From positions 1-64,000 of the forward strand of contig NZ_FNIA01000004.1 of NCBI RefSeq assembly GCF_900103505.1: DNA of 64,000 bases. The letters are read 5' to 3'. The first letter of the stretch is position 1. Each line of letters opens with the position of its first letter. Below are positions 61,388 to 64,000 of this stretch, piece by piece. Source of the stretch: Haloarchaeobius iranensis (GTDB taxonomy: Archaea; Halobacteriota; Halobacteria; Halobacteriales; Natrialbaceae). Below the pieces are notes generated by a model. That model made no database searches. It was not told the DNA's origin and saw only the letters and a program-made list of their open reading frames with translations. The position numbers and the translations under genes were made by a program.

Positions 61388-62164
61388 CTACGTCGACAGC
61401 AGGTCCGCACCGCCCGTGATACCGATGACCTGACCGGTCACGTAGCGTGCCTGCTCGCTGGCGAGGTAGCAGACCATCGGCGCCACGTCGTCCTCGCGAC
61501 CCAGCTCCTCCATCGGCGTCGCCTGGCGGACGCGCTCGAAGGACGGCTGGAACTGCTCCAGCGTCTCCGGGTCCATCTCCGCCAGCTCCTTGACGACGAT
61601 GCTCGGCGCGAGCACGTTCGAGGTGACGCCGTCCGTCGCGCCCTCCAGCGCGAGCGTCTTCCCGAAGCCGACCAGGCCCGACTTGGTCGTCGAGTACGAC
61701 AGCTGGCCGAAGCTCCCGTGGGTGCCCGCGATGGACGCCATCGTGATGACACGCCCCCAGCCCCGCTCGCGCATCTCGGGGAATATCTCCTTCGTGATGT
61801 TGTACGCCCCGGTGAGGTTCAGCTCGACGTCGCGGTCCCAGAGCTCGTCGTCGAAGTCGCCGACGCGCGAGACGGCGTCGACGAACCCGGCGTTGTTCAC
61901 GAGGATGTCGACGCCACCGGTCGCCTCCCGTACCTCGCCGACGGTCTCGCGCACGTCCTCGCGGTCCGTCAGGTCGCAGGTGACCGCCATCGCGTCGCCG
62001 CCGTCCTCCTCGATCTCTTCGACGACGCGCTCCGCGCCGTCCGTGTCCACGTCGAGGACGGCGACCTCGGCCCCCTCCGCTGCGAGATGCCGTGCGTCCT
62101 CGCTGCCGAGGCGGCCAGCGCCGCCCGTCACCAGTGCTGTCCTGTCGTCGAGTCCGAGGTCCAT
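61388..62164 (-). CDS. Short-chain dehydrogenase/reductase (SDR)
   Basis: 258 residues. The classical SDR layout is present: TGGAGRLG nucleotide motif (about 14-21), NNAG (about 91-94), catalytic Ser in MASIAG, and YSTTK (Tyr/Lys). The C-terminal half has VLAPSIVVKELAEM, close to 3-oxoacyl reductase/glucose dehydrogenase-type SDRs. The substrate is unknown. It is monocistronic, convergent with the M48 protease (19-bp gap). Confidence 0.9.
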   Translation of the reverse strand: MDLGLDDRTALVTGGAGRLGSEDARHLAAEGAEVAVLDVDTDGAERVVEEIEEDGGDAMAVTCDLTDREDVRETVGEVREATGGVDILVNNAGFVDAVSRVGDFDDELWDRDVELNLTGAYNITKEIFPEMRERGWGRVITMASIAGTHGSFGQLSYSTTKSGLVGFGKTLALEGATDGVTSNVLAPSIVVKELAEMDPETLEQFQPSFERVRQATPMEELGREDDVAPMVCYLASEQARYVTGQVIGITGGADLLST

Positions 62165-62435
62165 GGGCGCGGAAACGGACCCGGGATTGTTAGTTGTTCG
62201 CATCGGTCGCTCGCTGTTCCGGTACTGGGCGTTCCACCGCTTTCTGCTGCTGTCGTGAGGAGCAGAACGTCGAACGGCCCGATAAGCCGTGCTGAAGTGT
62301 GAGTACTTCCTGGGCTCAACAGCCAGGCCGTCACTGCTGGCTCGGCTCGCGGGCCCCGCTCCGTCCGAGGTCGTCGAGCCAGCCACGCGCCGGCCGGTTT
62401 GGTAGTCAGCGCCGAGACGGCAGGAGGGCAGACCG

Positions 62436-64000
62436 TCAGAACGCGTCGAGCGTCGCGTCGACCATCGTCCGCTGGAGGTCCGCGGGCTCGGGTGCGGGGA
62501 AGGTGACGACGGGCGGCCGCCCGGTCGCACCGGCGACTGCCTCGTCGAGTTCGTCGAACAGTTGGCCGGTCGGGACGTCGTCGCGGTCGACGCCCGTGAT
62601 GGTACACCACGCCTTCGTCCGGGTGAGCGCGACGAACGCCTCGTTCCGCCGCTGGACCACGTCGGACCGTCGGCCGGCGTCGGCGACGGTGTCGAGGCCG
62701 ACGACGTACACCTGCGCGGCCTGGTTCCCCTTCGCACGGTTGACCCGGGAGACGGTGACCGCGCCCTCGCGGTCGAACACGTCCGGGTCGCTCTCCCAGA
62801 CGAGGTTGGGGTCGACGCTCCGGCGGCGGAGGCGATCGGCGAGCGACTCGCCCCAATCCCGCGAGCGGTGGACGGGGCCGAGGACGACGACGGCGATGCG
62901 TTCCGGCGCGAGCCCGTGGCGGCTCACGTCGCGCTCGACCGCGTCGGCGACGGCGTCGAGCTCCGCGCCGCGGTCGGCGAACGTCTCCGTGACGACGAAC
63001 GGCCGCGCGGCGTCGACACCGGAGAGCGGGTGCGGGGAGTGCTCGGGTGGCCGTCGCAGGGTGACGGGGGAGCCGTACTGTCTGAAGTCACCGTCGACCT
63101 CGTACCCGATGTCCTCCCAGCCCGACTGCGTGGTTAGCGCCTGGACCGCGCCGTCGTCGCGGAGCAGGCCCATCCCGAACACGTGCGCGAGCACGAGCAC
63201 CGGGCGGGGCGTGCGGTACGCCGTCCGCATCACCTGGCTCTTCTGCACCCCGCCCTCGTAACTGCCCTGCAGGTCCACCCGTGGCGTGCCGTCGGCCTCA
63301 GTGCCGAAGACGTCCGTCGGCCGGGGTGCGGACAGCGTCTGGAGGCTCTGTGCCTCGTCGTAGGCCCAGACGAGTCGCTTCGGCGGTCGAAGTGCGGCGT
63401 GGCAGAGCCGGAAGAACGGCGGCTCGAAGTCCTGCGCCTCGTCGACCAGGATGGCGTCGTACCGTTCCGGAATCCGGTCGGCGTCGAGCACCTCCGCACA
63501 GCACTGCGCGAGCAGGTCGCCGTCGTCCCGATCGAACGTCGAGCGCGCGTCGCCGAACGTCCGCGGTTCGACGCCGGCGGCCTGTGCGACCTCGTAGTAG
63601 AGCCCGCGACGGGTGCGGCCACCCCAGCCGTGGAGCACCTCGAGACGGTCCCAGTCCGGCTCGGTGCCGGCGTAGTGCTCGTGGTACCGGCGGATGGTCT
63701 CGATGACCGTCGGGTACAGCGAGCGCGTCTGGAACGTCACGACGACCCGCCAGTCCGGGTGCCGGGCGTGCATCTGGGCCGCCTTCTGGGCGAGCAGCAC
63801 CGACTTGCCCGAGCCGGCGATGCCCCGTATCTGCTGTGGTCCGTCGGGAATCTGCAGCCCGACCTCCTCCTGCTTGCCGTCGAGCCGTTTCAGGCCGCCC
63901 GCGACGTGCTCGTACAGCTCGGCCTTCGTGCCGGCCGCCTCCGGCGAGGGGCCGTCGCCGGCCGCGGGACGCGACTCGCCGCTGATCGGCTGTCCACCGC
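62436..64000 (-). CDS. Superfamily 1 DNA helicase (UvrD-like), N-terminus cut by window edge
   Basis: At least 521 residues are in the window. Motif I GIAGSGKS lies at about 63800-63830 and shows the frame continues beyond the annotated starts to the edge. Motif II VDEAQDFEPPFF, a Q-motif-like QKSQVMRTAYRTPRPVLVLA (motif IV region) and motif VI EAFVALTRTKAW are clear. It is a DNA-unwinding ATPase of the UvrD/REP class, possibly for repair or in a restriction-type system. The upstream part, including any nuclease-like N-domain, is outside. The gap 62165-62435 shows no gene. Confidence 0.88.
   Translation of the reverse strand, partial: GGQPISGESRPAAGDGPSPEAAGTKAELYEHVAGGLKRLDGKQEEVGLQIPDGPQQIRGIAGSGKSVLLAQKAAQMHARHPDWRVVVTFQTRSLYPTVIETIRRYHEHYAGTEPDWDRLEVLHGWGGRTRRGLYYEVAQAAGVEPRTFGDARSTFDRDDGDLLAQCCAEVLDADRIPERYDAILVDEAQDFEPPFFRLCHAALRPPKRLVWAYDEAQSLQTLSAPRPTDVFGTEADGTPRVDLQGSYEGGVQKSQVMRTAYRTPRPVLVLAHVFGMGLLRDDGAVQALTTQSGWEDIGYEVDGDFRQYGSPVTLRRPPEHSPHPLSGVDAARPFVVTETFADRGAELDAVADAVERDVSRHGLAPERIAVVVLGPVHRSRDWGESLADRLRRRSVDPNLVWESDPDVFDREGAVTVSRVNRAKGNQAAQVYVVGLDTVADAGRRSDVVQRRNEAFVALTRTKAWCTITGVDRDDVPTGQLFDELDEAVAGATGRPPVVTFPAPEPADLQRTMVDATLDAF

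Noticed and set aside
1-64000. CRISPR array, rRNA or prophage
   Set aside because: No regularly spaced short repeats, no rRNA-like sequence and no phage structural or integrase genes were seen.

Overview
The window is from a haloarchaeon (class Halobacteria). G+C is high, proteins are strongly acidic, and promoters are short A/T-rich TATA-like boxes about 25-35 nt before the start codon, many apparently leaderless. Diagnostic genes include transcription factor B (TFB), aIF-2 beta, a PGF-CTERM surface protein, a Tat lipoprotein and several haloarchaeal DUF families (DUF7282, DUF7344, DUF7519, DUF7269). The genus cannot be named from the sequence.

Layout. 1-0.7 kb: end of an insertion sequence that has cut off the 3' end of a DoxX gene. 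0.8-13.7 kb: ordinary genes: an HxlR regulator with candidate operators, DUF357, an M20 peptidase, a trans-sulfuration enzyme, a small regulator with a membrane partner, a five-repeat DUF7282 surface protein, TFB, aIF-2 beta, an iron-type alcohol dehydrogenase, a PAS/GAF histidine kinase and a DHH phosphoesterase. 13.8-18.0 kb (minus strand): a heme-copper oxidase operon (small membrane subunit, CuA subunit II, catalytic subunit I, heme O synthase, membrane protein). Subunit I keeps all heme and CuB histidines but has Gln where oxygen reductases have the cross-linked Tyr, so it is probably a nitric oxide reductase.

18.5-45.7 kb is the main find: about 27 kb that reads as one dedicated cell-envelope or cytoskeletal machine. 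The plus-strand half encodes three different tubulin/FtsZ-superfamily GTPases (20625, 23993 and 28999) interleaved with membrane-anchored coiled-coil and Ig-like proteins. Many of these genes overlap by a few bases. The half ends with two regulators (DUF7344 winged helix and a DICT-domain protein). The convergent minus-strand half encodes a tandem winged-helix protein, a winged-helix plus coiled-coil protein that resembles ESCRT-III in layout, a small helical protein, a Cdc48-like AAA ATPase and a cytoplasmic beta-propeller/Ig protein. A plausible model is a GTP-driven multi-tubulin polymer on the inner face of the membrane, coupled through transmembrane proteins to extracellular coiled coils and remodelled by the AAA ATPase. 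Its function is not known to me.

45.8-64 kb: cobalamin adenosyltransferase, a MOSC protein, an alpha/beta hydrolase, a MarR-like regulator, an 850-bp stretch without a convincing gene that holds a tRNA-like fold, MTH865 protein, a Tat lipoprotein, an MBL hydrolase, a USP/PPOX pair, an aldehyde dehydrogenase, a DUF4129-DUF7269-DUF58-DUF7519 operon with no adjacent MoxR ATPase, an HtpX-like M48 protease, a short-chain dehydrogenase and a superfamily 1 helicase cut by the window edge.
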